DNA from: a bacterium
GTDB lineage: Bacteria; Patescibacteriota; Saccharimonadia; Saccharimonadales; Saccharimonadaceae
Assembly: GCA_030530485.1 (NCBI GenBank)
Contig: JAUMUX010000001.1
Span: 62,001-126,000, forward strand
Reading direction: 5' to 3'
DNA: 64,000 bases
Made by a program: the position numbers and the translations under genes. Below, piece after piece: positions 22,407 through 31,455 of this stretch. The notes below the pieces were generated by a model that was given only the letters and a program-made list of their open reading frames with translations, was not told the DNA's origin and made no database searches. Numbering within the stretch: position 1 is the stretch's first letter; every line of letters begins with the position of its first letter.

Positions 22407-23340
22407 ATAGCTTGATTTTGCTGTTGCGAATTTTCTTGTAAGCTGCGGTTATCGCTGCCACCCCGCCAGCCGCCAATAGATCCATCAATCCAAAGTTTGA
22501 ATTTTGGTTAAAACCAGTGTTTGGTGCCGATATTTTTTGCTGAGGTTCATTGCCATTAGTTTGACTTGGGCTCGAACTCGAATTTGGCGTTCTGTTTTGG
22601 TTATTCGCAGAAGTCGCTGCGCCAGTGCCGCTGTTTTGCGGAGTAGTTTGCGCCGCGCCATTAGCTTCGCCATTTGCTTGATTTTCGCCCGCACCGTTCA
22701 ATGCAGTATCTAAAGTTACCCGAGTAAGGAACGAAACAACATAAAGCCTTTCGTCTTCTTCAAGGCACGGACCGAGGCTCATTTCACACTTGCTCATTTC
22801 ATAGTTTTGTTCGCCGACCTGCGGAACAATCGATTCATAAGGGTAAAAAGCACTCAATCCGATTTCGTTATATTCCCAAGAATACATCGAGAGATTATTT
22901 CGAAGCTCGTCGTCGGTGTCGAAAGTTAAGGTTGTGCGAATGTAGAATATTCGCTCGGGGTCTTTCTTTTCGACGATAAACCGCTCGATTTTGTGGTCTG
23001 GATAAATAGGGCTGTATTTCTCGGGCTCAGCTTCGTATTCCTCTTCGGTTTCGACATCGACAATCTCATATTCTCGGCTAACCAGCGGATTATTATAGCT
23101 GAGCTCAGGCTTGAAATATTTCTCCACCGCAGTGGTGTTGTTTTCGCGCAAAGAAGCTTTGATTTCTTCAAATTCGCTAGACGACACGCGAATATCTTCG
23201 TTGAAATTTTTGAGATATTGAATATTGGTGGTTTCGAATTTTTTATCAACCTGCATCGCGTGCGTTGGAGCGCTGTTAAATATCAGCGCGCCGCTCAAAA
23301 TCGCCAGCGCAATTAAACTTTTTAAACTAATTTTTTTCAC
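22405..23340 (-). CDS. Secreted surface protein with APNTG sorting-like tail
   Basis: A 311-residue protein. Signal peptide at residues 1-28 (cleavage after THA), then an acidic folded region of about 190 residues with two cysteines (CEMSLGPC), then a low-complexity Asn/Gln/Ser/Thr linker (about 220-270). The C-terminal signal is SAPNTGF, a hydrophobic helix and the basic tail KKIRNSKIKL. The tail has the layout of a sortase signal, but with Ala in place of Leu in LPxTG. A 15-bp stretch encoding this motif is identical in the gene ending at 43902. Likely displayed on the cell surface, possibly for contact with the host bacterium. No enzymatic domain was recognised. Confidence 0.65.
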   Translation of the reverse strand: MKKISLKSLIALAILSGALIFNSAPTHAMQVDKKFETTNIQYLKNFNEDIRVSSSEFEEIKASLRENNTTAVEKYFKPELSYNNPLVSREYEIVDVETEEEYEAEPEKYSPIYPDHKIERFIVEKKDPERIFYIRTTLTFDTDDELRNNLSMYSWEYNEIGLSAFYPYESIVPQVGEQNYEMSKCEMSLGPCLEEDERLYVVSFLTRVTLDTALNGAGENQANGEANGAAQTTPQNSGTGAATSANNQNRTPNSSSSPSQTNGNEPQQKISAPNTGFNQNSNFGLMDLLAAGGVAAITAAYKKIRNSKIKL

Positions 23341-23403
23341 TTCATCTCCTGTAGTTTTATTTTGCTAAAGCTTATTTTTTCTATTCTATCAATTCAGTCT
23401 TCT

Positions 23404-25911
23404 TTAATCAAGGCTTTTGAAGAATTTTTTGTGAATTTCTACAGTGATAATCGGCAAAATGAAAGCCACCACCGAAACCAGCATTAAATCTTGCAGTGAG
23501 ACTGGCGAAATATGGAGCATTTGTGAAAGCGGCGTGACAAAAGCTAAGAATTGCAAAACGATAGCCACGATTAGCCCCAACGTGAATTTGCTGTTGCGCT
23601 TGAGGGATTTTTTAGCAAAAATCGATTCGTCTATATTGCGCGAATTGAGCGCATTCGCCCATTGTGCAACCACCAAAATCACAAAGGTGAGCGTGCGCGC
23701 CGTTTCAGCGCCAAGTTTCGCCGAATAAAAAGTATAACCCGTGAGCGCCATTACCGCCATCACTGCCGCCACCAAAATCATTCGCTGAATTTGGATTTTA
23801 TTCAAGATAGGCGCGTTCGGCGCTTTAGGTTTTTGCTTGAGGATTTTAGCATTGGCAGGCTCAAGCCCTAGCGGAATGATAAGCGCTGAATCAGTCACGA
23901 GGTTAATCCAAAGAATTTGCACTGGCGCCAGCGGCAGCGGAATTCCCAAAAGCAGCGCACCAATCATCGTCATCGCCTCACCAGCGTTGGTTGCCAGCGC
24001 GTAAAAAATCATTTTGCTAATATTCGAAACCACCGTGCGCCCTTCTCGCATCGCGGTGATGATTGATTTGAAATTGTCGTCGAGCAAAATAATATCGCCC
24101 GCCTCTTTAGCGATTTCGCTACCCGAGCCCATCGCAAAGCCCACATTCGCGGCGGCTAAAGCGGGCACGTCATTGACACCGTCGCCCGTCATTGCGGTAA
24201 TTTCGGTTTTTTCTAGCGCCTTAAGAATTTTGAATTTTGATTCTGGCGTGATGCGAGCAAAAACGCGGGCTTTTCGAATCGCTTTTTCGAAATCTTTTTC
24301 GCTGAGGTTTTTAATTTTCGAAGCGTCGAAAATCTGCTCGCGAGTTTTGGCGAGCCCCAACTTTTCACCAATATGAAAGGCGGTCTCGGGGTGGTCGCCA
24401 GTAATCATGCGCACTGAAACGCCCGCCGCCAAGGCTTGTTTGATGGCGCGCGCACTGGTTTTGCGCAAAATATCCGCCACCGCCACTAAGCCGACAAATT
24501 CGAATTTCGCCTTCGAAATTTCATCGAGCGATTGAATCTGATTTTTCAGCTCAACTTTTGCCAGCGCCAACACGCGAAAACCCTCACGCGTAAATTCGTC
24601 GAGGTGGCTTTCGATTTTGGCTTTTTCACTTTTCGAAAGCTTCGAACGCGCAATAATTTGCTCGGGTGCGCCCTTCACCACCAGCGAAAAATTCTCACCA
24701 AAGTGAAACAAATTGCCGCTCATCGCCAAATCTTGGTGGAAGCCGAAGGTGGCAATCGGCGGATTGACGGTGAAACTTTTACCGCTTTTAGCTAGAAATT
24801 CGTGCAGAGCCAAATCGAGCGGGTCGCGAGTTTTTTCGCCATCATTTTTGGCTTTCGAAATCGTTTCGAAAAACTCTTCTTCATTTCGAAGCGTGAAAAA
24901 TTTCTGCAAAGTGAGGCGATTTTCGGTGAGCGTGCCAGTTTTATCGGTGGCGATAGCGGTCAGCACGCCAACCGTTTCGATAGCTCGCATATTGCGCACC
25001 AGCGATTTTTCGCGCGCCATTTTGCGCATTCCCAGCGCCAGAATAATCGAAATCGCAATCGGCAAACCTTCGGGCACTACCGAAACGCTGAGGCTCATCA
25101 CGAATTTAAGACTTTCGAGCAAATCCATCCCGCGCCAAAGGCTGAGCACCAAGCAAAAAACCGCCATAATCGCCGTAGCGATGATGATTTTTTGCACCAG
25201 CTTATTGATTTTGATTTGAACTGGGCTTTGGGTGGAAATTTCGGTGGAAAGCTTGGCTAATTTGCCAAATTCAGTGCGCATACCAGTGGCGGTGATGGCG
25301 ATTTCGGCATTACCAGAAATCACAAAACTGCCTTGAAAAACCATATTTTCTTGTTGGTAAGCTTCGAGATTTTCTTGTTTGAGCGCTTTTTTGGTTTTCG
25401 AAATCGGCTCGCTTTCGCCAGTGAGCATCGATTCATCTACGCGCAAAGAATCGCTGGCTAAAATTCGCCCGTCGGCAGGGATTTTGTCGCCCTCGGAGAT
25501 TCGCACCACGTCGCCCTGCACCAGCTGGCTTTTGCTGATTTTGCGCACTTTGCCACTGCGCACAACCTCCACGATTTGCTCGCTGGTTTTTTGCAGATTG
25601 CGCAAAATTCGCTCAGTCGAAAATTCCTGCACGTAAGCAATCGCCACATTCGCCAGCACGATGAAAAAGATAATCATCGCGTCGAGATAATCGCCGTGAA
25701 AAATCGAAACCACGCCCGCAAAAACCAACACCAGCATAAAAATATCCAAAATCGGCTCTAAAAGTTTGCGCCAAAGCGGCGTGGTTTGTAGTTTAATTTC
25801 GTTTTCGCCGTCGCGCTCCAGCCGTTTTTGCGCTTCCGCCTGCGTGAGCCCGCTCGGCCGGCTTTTTAACTTTTGCAGTGTTTCTTTTGCTGAAAAATTG
25901 TAAAAATCCAT
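23404..25911 (-). CDS. P-type calcium-transporting ATPase (type II)
   Basis: An 835-residue cation pump. The phosphorylation motif DKTGTLT has D323. The actuator TGES, the nucleotide-binding KGAPE, the hinge TGDGVNDVPAL and about ten transmembrane segments are present. M4 carries PEGLPIA with the ion-binding glutamate and M6 carries NLVTDSALI, as in PMR1/SERCA-like calcium pumps, so calcium (perhaps manganese) export is likely. An N-terminal cation-ATPase domain begins at residue 4. The start has a GGGAG ribosome site, with a -10-like TATACT about 27 nt further up. Confidence 0.9.
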   Translation of the reverse strand: MDFYNFSAKETLQKLKSRPSGLTQAEAQKRLERDGENEIKLQTTPLWRKLLEPILDIFMLVLVFAGVVSIFHGDYLDAMIIFFIVLANVAIAYVQEFSTERILRNLQKTSEQIVEVVRSGKVRKISKSQLVQGDVVRISEGDKIPADGRILASDSLRVDESMLTGESEPISKTKKALKQENLEAYQQENMVFQGSFVISGNAEIAITATGMRTEFGKLAKLSTEISTQSPVQIKINKLVQKIIIATAIMAVFCLVLSLWRGMDLLESLKFVMSLSVSVVPEGLPIAISIILALGMRKMAREKSLVRNMRAIETVGVLTAIATDKTGTLTENRLTLQKFFTLRNEEEFFETISKAKNDGEKTRDPLDLALHEFLAKSGKSFTVNPPIATFGFHQDLAMSGNLFHFGENFSLVVKGAPEQIIARSKLSKSEKAKIESHLDEFTREGFRVLALAKVELKNQIQSLDEISKAKFEFVGLVAVADILRKTSARAIKQALAAGVSVRMITGDHPETAFHIGEKLGLAKTREQIFDASKIKNLSEKDFEKAIRKARVFARITPESKFKILKALEKTEITAMTGDGVNDVPALAAANVGFAMGSGSEIAKEAGDIILLDDNFKSIITAMREGRTVVSNISKMIFYALATNAGEAMTMIGALLLGIPLPLAPVQILWINLVTDSALIIPLGLEPANAKILKQKPKAPNAPILNKIQIQRMILVAAVMAVMALTGYTFYSAKLGAETARTLTFVILVVAQWANALNSRNIDESIFAKKSLKRNSKFTLGLIVAIVLQFLAFVTPLSQMLHISPVSLQDLMLVSVVAFILPIITVEIHKKFFKSLD

Positions 25912-25970
25912 TGCTCCCTTTCGTCTTTGTTCATCTTAAAGTATAACATAAGCGTGATGTTTTTCGAAAT

Positions 25971-25993
25971 AAAAAGGCTCGAAATTTCGAACC
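25971..25993 (-). terminator. Terminator of the 110-residue protein gene, TTCGAA in stem
   Basis: On the minus strand GGTTCGAA pairs with TTCGAGCC, followed by T5. Confidence 0.75.
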
Positions 25994-26000
25994 TTCAGGA

Positions 26001-26333
26001 TTAAGCGTATTCGAATTTGAAGTGATTATTCTTCTCCTCGAAAACAGGCTTAACGTTAAAATGTTTTAGCAGGAAATCCTCGACATTAAATTCGTCGCCA
26101 TTTTCATCATTTTCTTCAGAGCAAGCATAGTAAGCTTCTTCAAACTCTGCAGAGAAAAAGTCGAAACTTACTACCCCACAATCTTCTTCTGGGTAATAGC
26201 TTTGAGCTACCTCTGCCACCAAACTGCCCGACTCAGCATCGTAAATAAGTAGGCGATTTCTCTCGGTGAAATCGCCCCACTTGAAAACAACGGGGGCAAT
26301 CACTGCTCTATATGCTGTAAAGTTCTGTGCCAT
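26001..26333 (-). CDS. Hypothetical acidic protein, 110 residues
   Basis: A soluble protein with an N-terminal beta-rich part (residues 6-50) and an acidic segment (about 60-85, rich in Glu, Asp and Asn). It has a strong AGGAGGTG ribosome site and its own terminator, so it is a separate transcription unit. No family was recognised. Confidence 0.6.
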   Translation of the reverse strand: MAQNFTAYRAVIAPVVFKWGDFTERNRLLIYDAESGSLVAEVAQSYYPEEDCGVVSFDFFSAEFEEAYYACSEENDENGDEFNVEDFLLKHFNVKPVFEEKNNHFKFEYA

Positions 26334-26392
26334 CTCAGCACCTCCTTAAAATTGATAATATAATTTTAACATATTTAACGAATATTGTCAAT

Positions 26393-27418
26393 CTATTTTT
26401 CGAAATTTAAGCCAACGCGAAAAGTGATTCGAAATTCGCCCTCTGGATTTTGCTCGGTGATGAATTTTTCGTTGCGAACCGAAAGCGAGCCTTCGAGGTT
26501 TTCGACGAGCTTTTGAGCAATCGCCAGCCCCAATCCGTGCCCGTCGGCTTTCGAATTACAGCTGCGCGCACAATCCACGCGATAAAATCTTTCGAACATT
26601 CTGTCGAGTTGCTCTTTGCTCATTTCTTCTCTGGCGTTCGAAACTTCGAAAACCGCTTGCCCATAACTTCGAAAAATTTTAACCGCAATTTTCTCTTTCG
26701 AATTATTGTAGCGTAAAGCATTATCAAGCAAAATGGTGATTAGCTCGTCGACCGCCGTCTCGTTTGCGTGCACCGTGAAGGTCTTGCTTTCTTCCAAAGA
26801 TATTTTATCGCTACCAAGCCGCTCGATGCGATTGCGAATCACTTCATTCAGATTGACCCGCTCCAATTTGAGCTTTTCGATTTTCGAAAGGCGCAACAGC
26901 ATTTGGGTTAGCGCAGTCAGCGATTTGGCTTCTTCAAGATTGCTGGAAAGCACCTCGCGCAAATCTTCTTTCGAAGCGTTTTTATCCTTCAAAATTAGCT
27001 CAGTTTCAAGCTGGATAGTCGAAAGTGGCGTGCGAATTTCATGGCTGGCGTTCGAAACGAATTCGCTTTGCAACTGGTGGGCTTTTTCGAGCGGCGCAAG
27101 GGTTTTTCGCGCCAAAACCAAACTGCCCAAGCCGCCAATCACGATGATAAACGCATCGAGCACCGCCAGCGATTCGGTCATTTTTTGGTCGGCTTGCGAA
27201 TTGCGCGCTTCGATAATCGTTTTTTGGAAATTTTCAGTAATCAAACTTTCCGCAAAATCGTTTGAAATCGCCAAGCGGTCGGTGCTCATCACGGCAAAAA
27301 TCACGATATTAAAAACCAGCAAAATACCCAGAATAATCAAAAAATAAAGCATCGTCAGCTTAAATTCTGCCGAGCGAAAAATATTCTCAAATTTGGCGCG
27401 TTCGAATTTAATCTTCAT
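26393..27418 (-). CDS. Membrane sensor histidine kinase (OmpR-type partner)
   Basis: A kinase of about 341 residues with two transmembrane helices (about residues 20-44 and 86-103) flanking a short external loop of about 40 residues. The HisKA domain has H126 in SNASHEIRTP, and the HATPase domain has LLDNALRYNN and GHGLGLAI. The ATG at 27418 overlaps the response-regulator end by 11 nt. A TTG at 27421 would add one residue. It forms a two-component system with the gene just upstream; the loop is too short for a known sensor domain. Confidence 0.88.
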   Translation of the reverse strand: MKIKFERAKFENIFRSAEFKLTMLYFLIILGILLVFNIVIFAVMSTDRLAISNDFAESLITENFQKTIIEARNSQADQKMTESLAVLDAFIIVIGGLGSLVLARKTLAPLEKAHQLQSEFVSNASHEIRTPLSTIQLETELILKDKNASKEDLREVLSSNLEEAKSLTALTQMLLRLSKIEKLKLERVNLNEVIRNRIERLGSDKISLEESKTFTVHANETAVDELITILLDNALRYNNSKEKIAVKIFRSYGQAVFEVSNAREEMSKEQLDRMFERFYRVDCARSCNSKADGHGLGLAIAQKLVENLEGSLSVRNEKFITEQNPEGEFRITFRVGLNFEK

Positions 27419-28082
27419 CAATTTTGTATCCTATTCCGCGCACGGTTTTAATCAATTTTTGTTTAAATGGTTTGTCGATTTTTTCGCGCAAAAAACTAAT
27501 GTAAACTTCGATATTATTCGGTAAAATATCGGCGTCGAAATCCCAAACGTGCGCAATGATTTGGTCTTTCGAAACGGGCATTCCAGTATTTCGAAGCAGA
27601 TATTCGAGCAGCGCAAATTCTTTGTTGGTCAGTTCGATTTTTTGCCCCGCGCGCAGAACTTCGTGCGAATTTAAATCCAGCGAAAGGTCGGCGATTTTGA
27701 GCACGCTTTCAGCTTTGGTTTGCGGACGGCGCAACAGCGCTCGCACTCGCGCGAGGAGCTCGTCCAGCGCAAAAGGTTTGGTGAGATAATCATCGGCGCC
27801 AGCGTCAAGCCCAGTGGTTTTGTCGGAAATTTCGCTCAGCGCAGTCAGCAATAAAATCGGCACAGTTTTGCCCTCTTCACGCAGTTTTTTGGTCAGCGCC
27901 ACGCCGTCGTAATCGCCAGGAATCATACGGTCTAAAATTAGCAAATCATAATCAATCGCGCTCGCCATCGCATAAGCGTCAGTGCCGTCGTGTGAAATAT
28001 CCACGGCGTGTTTTTCGTTTTTTAGCGCCAGTGCCAGCGCCCGAGCAATTTTCCGCTCATCTTCAACAACCAAGATTCTCAT
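27408..28082 (-). CDS. OmpR/PhoB-family response regulator
   Basis: A 224-residue regulator with a receiver domain (VVEDER, phosphoacceptor D51 in LLILDRMIP, K in DDYLTKPF) and a C-terminal winged-helix DNA-binding domain ending KLIKTVRGIGYKID. It is the first gene of the two-component operon, with a leaderless promoter. The ABC exporter genes upstream are candidate targets, as in many antimicrobial-response loci, but that is inference. Confidence 0.92.
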   Translation of the reverse strand: MRILVVEDERKIARALALALKNEKHAVDISHDGTDAYAMASAIDYDLLILDRMIPGDYDGVALTKKLREEGKTVPILLLTALSEISDKTTGLDAGADDYLTKPFALDELLARVRALLRRPQTKAESVLKIADLSLDLNSHEVLRAGQKIELTNKEFALLEYLLRNTGMPVSKDQIIAHVWDFDADILPNNIEVYISFLREKIDKPFKQKLIKTVRGIGYKIDED

Positions 28083-28088
28083 GATTCC

Positions 28089-28094
28089 ATTTTA
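28089..28094 (-). promoter_or_regulatory. -10 box of the OmpR-family regulator
   Basis: TAAAAT, 6 nt from the ATG at 28082; leaderless geometry. Confidence 0.5.
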
Positions 28095-28126
28095 CCACGC
28101 TTTGCTTAAAAAAGCTTGAAAATATC

Positions 28127-28155
28127 AAAATCGCCCTTTTTCGAAAGAGCGATTT
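28127..28155 (-). terminator. Terminator of the ABC permease gene
   Basis: On the minus strand AATCGC pairs with GCGATT, enclosing a TTCGAA-containing loop, followed by a T-run. Confidence 0.6.
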
Positions 28156-28184
28156 CGGGTTTTTCGAATTTCGAAAACGGAATT

Positions 28185-29399
28185 TTATTTTTTCGAAAAG
28201 ATAGATTTGAGTTTAACTTTTGAGCCGTAAGAAATTGCGCCTGATTGGAAGATTCGAACCGCAAACCAAATTGAAACGACCGAGAAAATCGCCAAAATGC
28301 TGATGCCGATAATCGCGTCGGTGGAGGAAAGCGTGCCGAGCGTGTTGCGCAAAAGTAGCGCGATTGGCGAAGTGAGCGGGAAGAAGCTTATGATTTGCAC
28401 GGCAAGGCTGACTTCGTTCGACAAAAACGCGGTAAAAATGAAGAATGGTGCCATCATAAACATCAGGATAATTCCCACGAATTGCGCGGCTTCTTGGGCG
28501 GTAGGCATTGATGAGCCGAGCGCCACGATAAAGCCCGTCATCGACAAAAATCCAGTGATGAAAATCAAGAATCCGATAAAGATTGGCCAAAATTCAAATT
28601 TTATATCGGTGAGAAATTCGCTGACGTCGCCAAGATGGAGCGAATCTTTCAGTAAGAAATAGCCGATAATCACTGGTAGCGCCACCGTAAGCATTTGCAA
28701 AAAGCCAAGCACAATCAGCGCCAGAATTTTGCCCACAATTAGCGTGCGCGCCGAAATACTGGTGAGAATCATTTCGGTGACGCGATTCTCTTTTTCTTCG
28801 GTGGTGCTGGTGAGCATTCGGCTCGAAAAAGCCGCCACGATGAAATAGAAAACAACCAAAAATATTCCCGGCGCAATCATTTCTTTGACTTGATTATATT
28901 CCTTGCTATTTTTATATAGCTTTGATTGAATTTTGATTGTGTCATTGATGATGGCGATTTTATTCGGCTCGATGGATTCATTCGAGGAATTTTTGAGCAA
29001 GCCCTTCAAAATAGCAGAATATTTAGCTGAATCAAACAGCCCGGCGTCTTTCGCGTAGACTTCAATATTTTGCTCGGTTAAATTGGCTGGGATGAAATAA
29101 TAAGCGTCGATTTCACCCTTTTTTACCTTTTCGATTGAAGCATTTTTATCTTGCGAAAAGCTACCGCCCAGCGTTTTGAGCATTTCGGCGTTTAGAATTT
29201 TCGATTCGTCGGTCACCTGAAAAACGATTTCTTCTTTCGAGAGTTTCTCTTGTTGTCGCCTCGCTTCGCTGCCCTGCATTTGCCCCAAGCCGAAAAATAC
29301 CGCATAAATTAAAGGCAAAGATAACGCCGCAATCCAGAATGTGGGCTTTTTGATTGCGCGCACAATTTCAAACTTAAAAACTGCGCCAAGATTATGCAT
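28185..29399 (-). CDS. ABC-2 type transporter permease (NatB-like)
   Basis: A 404-residue membrane protein with one N-terminal helix (about 20-40), a large external domain of about 140 residues, and five to six C-terminal helices from about residue 175. This is the ABC-2 permease pattern of NatB-like sodium or drug efflux systems. It overlaps the end of the ATPase gene by 8 nt. The substrate is unknown. Confidence 0.82.
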   Translation of the reverse strand: MHNLGAVFKFEIVRAIKKPTFWIAALSLPLIYAVFFGLGQMQGSEARRQQEKLSKEEIVFQVTDESKILNAEMLKTLGGSFSQDKNASIEKVKKGEIDAYYFIPANLTEQNIEVYAKDAGLFDSAKYSAILKGLLKNSSNESIEPNKIAIINDTIKIQSKLYKNSKEYNQVKEMIAPGIFLVVFYFIVAAFSSRMLTSTTEEKENRVTEMILTSISARTLIVGKILALIVLGFLQMLTVALPVIIGYFLLKDSLHLGDVSEFLTDIKFEFWPIFIGFLIFITGFLSMTGFIVALGSSMPTAQEAAQFVGIILMFMMAPFFIFTAFLSNEVSLAVQIISFFPLTSPIALLLRNTLGTLSSTDAIIGISILAIFSVVSIWFAVRIFQSGAISYGSKVKLKSIFSKK

Positions 29400-30303
29400 T
29401 TTCTACCTCCATCTCTTCTTCTTTGCCGTAAATTTGCAAGAAGATTTCGTTCAAAGTTGATTTTTCGATACTGAATTTCGAAATTTTGATTTTTTCAGCT
29501 AATTCGCGCAGAATTTCTTGCGAATCGGCGAGTGGTTCGAGCTCGGCATAATTGGCTTCTTTGGTGATAATTTTGAATTTTTCGCTGGCTGGCAATTCGC
29601 CTGAAAATTCCACCAAAATGCGATTTTTACCGTATTTATCGCGGATTTCATCGATTGTGCCGTAAGCTTCTTTCGTGCCATTTTTGAGCAACAACGCGCG
29701 GTGGCAAACCTTTTCCACTTCTTCCATCTGGTGAGTGACCATAATAATCGTCGCGCCGCGAGCGTTTTCTTCTTCGATAATTTCCATCAAAAGTTTGCGG
29801 TTCACGGGGTCGAAGCCTTTTGTTGGCTCGTCGAGAATTAGCAAATCTGGCTTGCCGATAATGGTCAAACCGAGCTGAATTTTTTGCTGCTGACCGCCCG
29901 AGAGTTTTTCAACTTTAGTGTTCGCCTTGTCTTCGAGCTCCACGCGCCGCAAAAAATCTTTCGAAAAATCGCGAGCCTCTTTTTTCGAAAGCCCTTTGAG
30001 CTGACCAAAATAAGTCATCACGTCGAGCACGCTTTCCTTTTTGTAAAGTCCGCGCTCCTCTGGCAAATAGCCAATCAAGCTCGATTTTTCGGGTGAAAAT
30101 TTCTCGCCATTGATTAAAAGCGCGCCAGAATCTGGCTGATAAATTCCCAAAAGCGCGCGAATTGTAGTTGTTTTTCCGCTTCCGTTTGAGCCGAGAAAAC
30201 CAAAAATCTCGCCCTTCTTCACTTCAAAAGAAAGACCGTCGATGATTTTCTTTTTGCCAAACGAAATTTCGAAATCCTTAATTGTGATTGCGTTATCTTC
30301 CAT
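29392..30303 (-). CDS. ABC transporter ATP-binding protein (NatA-like)
   Basis: A 303-residue ATPase: Walker A GSNGSGKTTT, Q-loop region, signature LSGGQQQK, Walker B LLILDEP and the H-loop VTHQ. A C-terminal extension of about 80 residues is as in NatA/DUF4162-type exporters. The ATG at 30303 is chosen because TATAAT lies 6 nt before it; an earlier in-frame ATG would overlap that promoter. It forms an exporter with the overlapping permease. Confidence 0.9.
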   Translation of the reverse strand: MEDNAITIKDFEISFGKKKIIDGLSFEVKKGEIFGFLGSNGSGKTTTIRALLGIYQPDSGALLINGEKFSPEKSSLIGYLPEERGLYKKESVLDVMTYFGQLKGLSKKEARDFSKDFLRRVELEDKANTKVEKLSGGQQQKIQLGLTIIGKPDLLILDEPTKGFDPVNRKLLMEIIEEENARGATIIMVTHQMEEVEKVCHRALLLKNGTKEAYGTIDEIRDKYGKNRILVEFSGELPASEKFKIITKEANYAELEPLADSQEILRELAEKIKISKFSIEKSTLNEIFLQIYGKEEEMEVENA

Positions 30304-30309
30304 GCTTTT

Positions 30310-30315
30310 ATTATA
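30310..30315 (-). promoter_or_regulatory. -10 box of the ABC exporter operon
   Basis: TATAAT, 6 nt from the ATG at 30303; leaderless geometry. Confidence 0.55.
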
Positions 30316-30350
30316 CACCCAAAAAGCAAAAAACGGTTATTTTTGGCGAA

Positions 30351-30602
30351 CTATTTTAGCTGAGCTTCGTTCCATTTTTCGAATTCGGCTTCGGATTTTT
30401 CGATTTCTTCTTCGCAAGTTGAAGATGGATTTTTGGCGCATTCGATTTTTTGAGTTAAGATTGCTTCGCGGCGAGTGCCTTTTTCAACCGCATAATTTAA
30501 GCCGTTATTGAGGCGAAAAATCAAGAAAAATAAAATCAAGAAAGCGGCAATATTCAGTATTATTCCTAAAATGATGATTGCGTTATTGCGATTGTTTTTC
30601 AT
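30351..30602 (-). CDS. Hypothetical single-TM protein, 83 residues
   Basis: An N-terminal transmembrane helix (about residues 8-29) followed by a charged helical tail with two cysteines (CAKNPSSTC). ATTATA on the plus strand (TATAAT on the minus strand) lies 9 nt before the start. No family was recognised; it could be a small envelope protein. Confidence 0.5.
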   Translation of the reverse strand: MKNNRNNAIIILGIILNIAAFLILFFLIFRLNNGLNYAVEKGTRREAILTQKIECAKNPSSTCEEEIEKSEAEFEKWNEAQLK

Positions 30603-30715
30603 GCTACGGTCATTATAGCAAGCCAGAATGCTTATGTCAATAATTTCGAAGATATTGCCCTAACGCTTTGATGATGGTAAAATTAAAAGTGTAGAATAAT
30701 TTCGAAAGGAGAAAA

Positions 30716-31408
30716 ATGCCAAAATTAGTTTTTGCGCGTCATGGAGAAAGTGAATGGAATAAAGCCAATCTTTTTACGGGTTGGGCGGATGTGGATTTGA
30801 GCGAAAAAGGCGTTCAGCAGGCGATTGACGCGGGTAAATTGATAAAAAATGCGGGAATCGAATTTGACATTGCCTTTACTTCGGTTTTGAAGCGAGCGAT
30901 TAAAACCACCAATTTAGCGCTGGAATTTTCTGACCAGCTTTGGGTTCCGGTGGAAAAATCTTGGCGACTAAATGAACGCCACTACGGTGGTTTGACGGGC
31001 AAAAATAAAGCCGAAGCTGCCGAAAAATACGGCGACGAGCAAGTGCATATTTGGCGCCGCTCTTACGATACGCTTCCGCCAGAAATGCCGCGTGATGATG
31101 AAAATTCGGCGCACAACGACCGTCGTTATGCTCTGCTCGACGATTCGGTGGTGCCAGATGCCGAGAATTTGAAAGTTACTTTGGAGCGCGCTTTGCCATT
31201 TTGGGAAGATAAAATTGCGCCAGCTCTCAAAAGCGGACAAAATGTCTTCGTGGGCGCTCACGGCAATTCAATTCGCGCTTTAGTCAAGCACATTAAAGGC
31301 TTGTCGGACGACGAAATTATGGGCGTCGAAATTCCAAACTTCCCGCCGTTGGTTTTCGAATTCGACGACGATTTGAATGTTTTGAACGAATATTATTTGG
31401 GCGAATAA
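30716..31408 (+). CDS. gpmA: 2,3-bisphosphoglycerate-dependent phosphoglycerate mutase
   Basis: A 230-residue glycolytic enzyme interconverting 3- and 2-phosphoglycerate. The phosphohistidine motif is RHGESEWN with H9. The [10 protein letters not shown] block and the second histidine in [10 protein letters not shown] complete the active site. Length fits dPGM rather than short phosphatases. It has a leader with an AAAGGAG ribosome site, in contrast to the leaderless genes nearby, and a bidirectional terminator after it. Confidence 0.94.
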   Translation: MPKLVFARHGESEWNKANLFTGWADVDLSEKGVQQAIDAGKLIKNAGIEFDIAFTSVLKRAIKTTNLALEFSDQLWVPVEKSWRLNERHYGGLTGKNKAEAAEKYGDEQVHIWRRSYDTLPPEMPRDDENSAHNDRRYALLDDSVVPDAENLKVTLERALPFWEDKIAPALKSGQNVFVGAHGNSIRALVKHIKGLSDDEIMGVEIPNFPPLVFEFDDDLNVLNEYYLGE

Positions 31409-31452
31409 AACAAAAACGCGACTTGCTGAAACGGCAGTCGCGTTTTTGTTTT
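31407..31452. terminator. Bidirectional terminator between gpmA and queA
   Basis: A perfect 17-bp stem (31407-31423/31436-31452) with A-rich and T-rich flanks, serving both converging genes. Confidence 0.85.
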
Positions 31453-31455
31453 GGT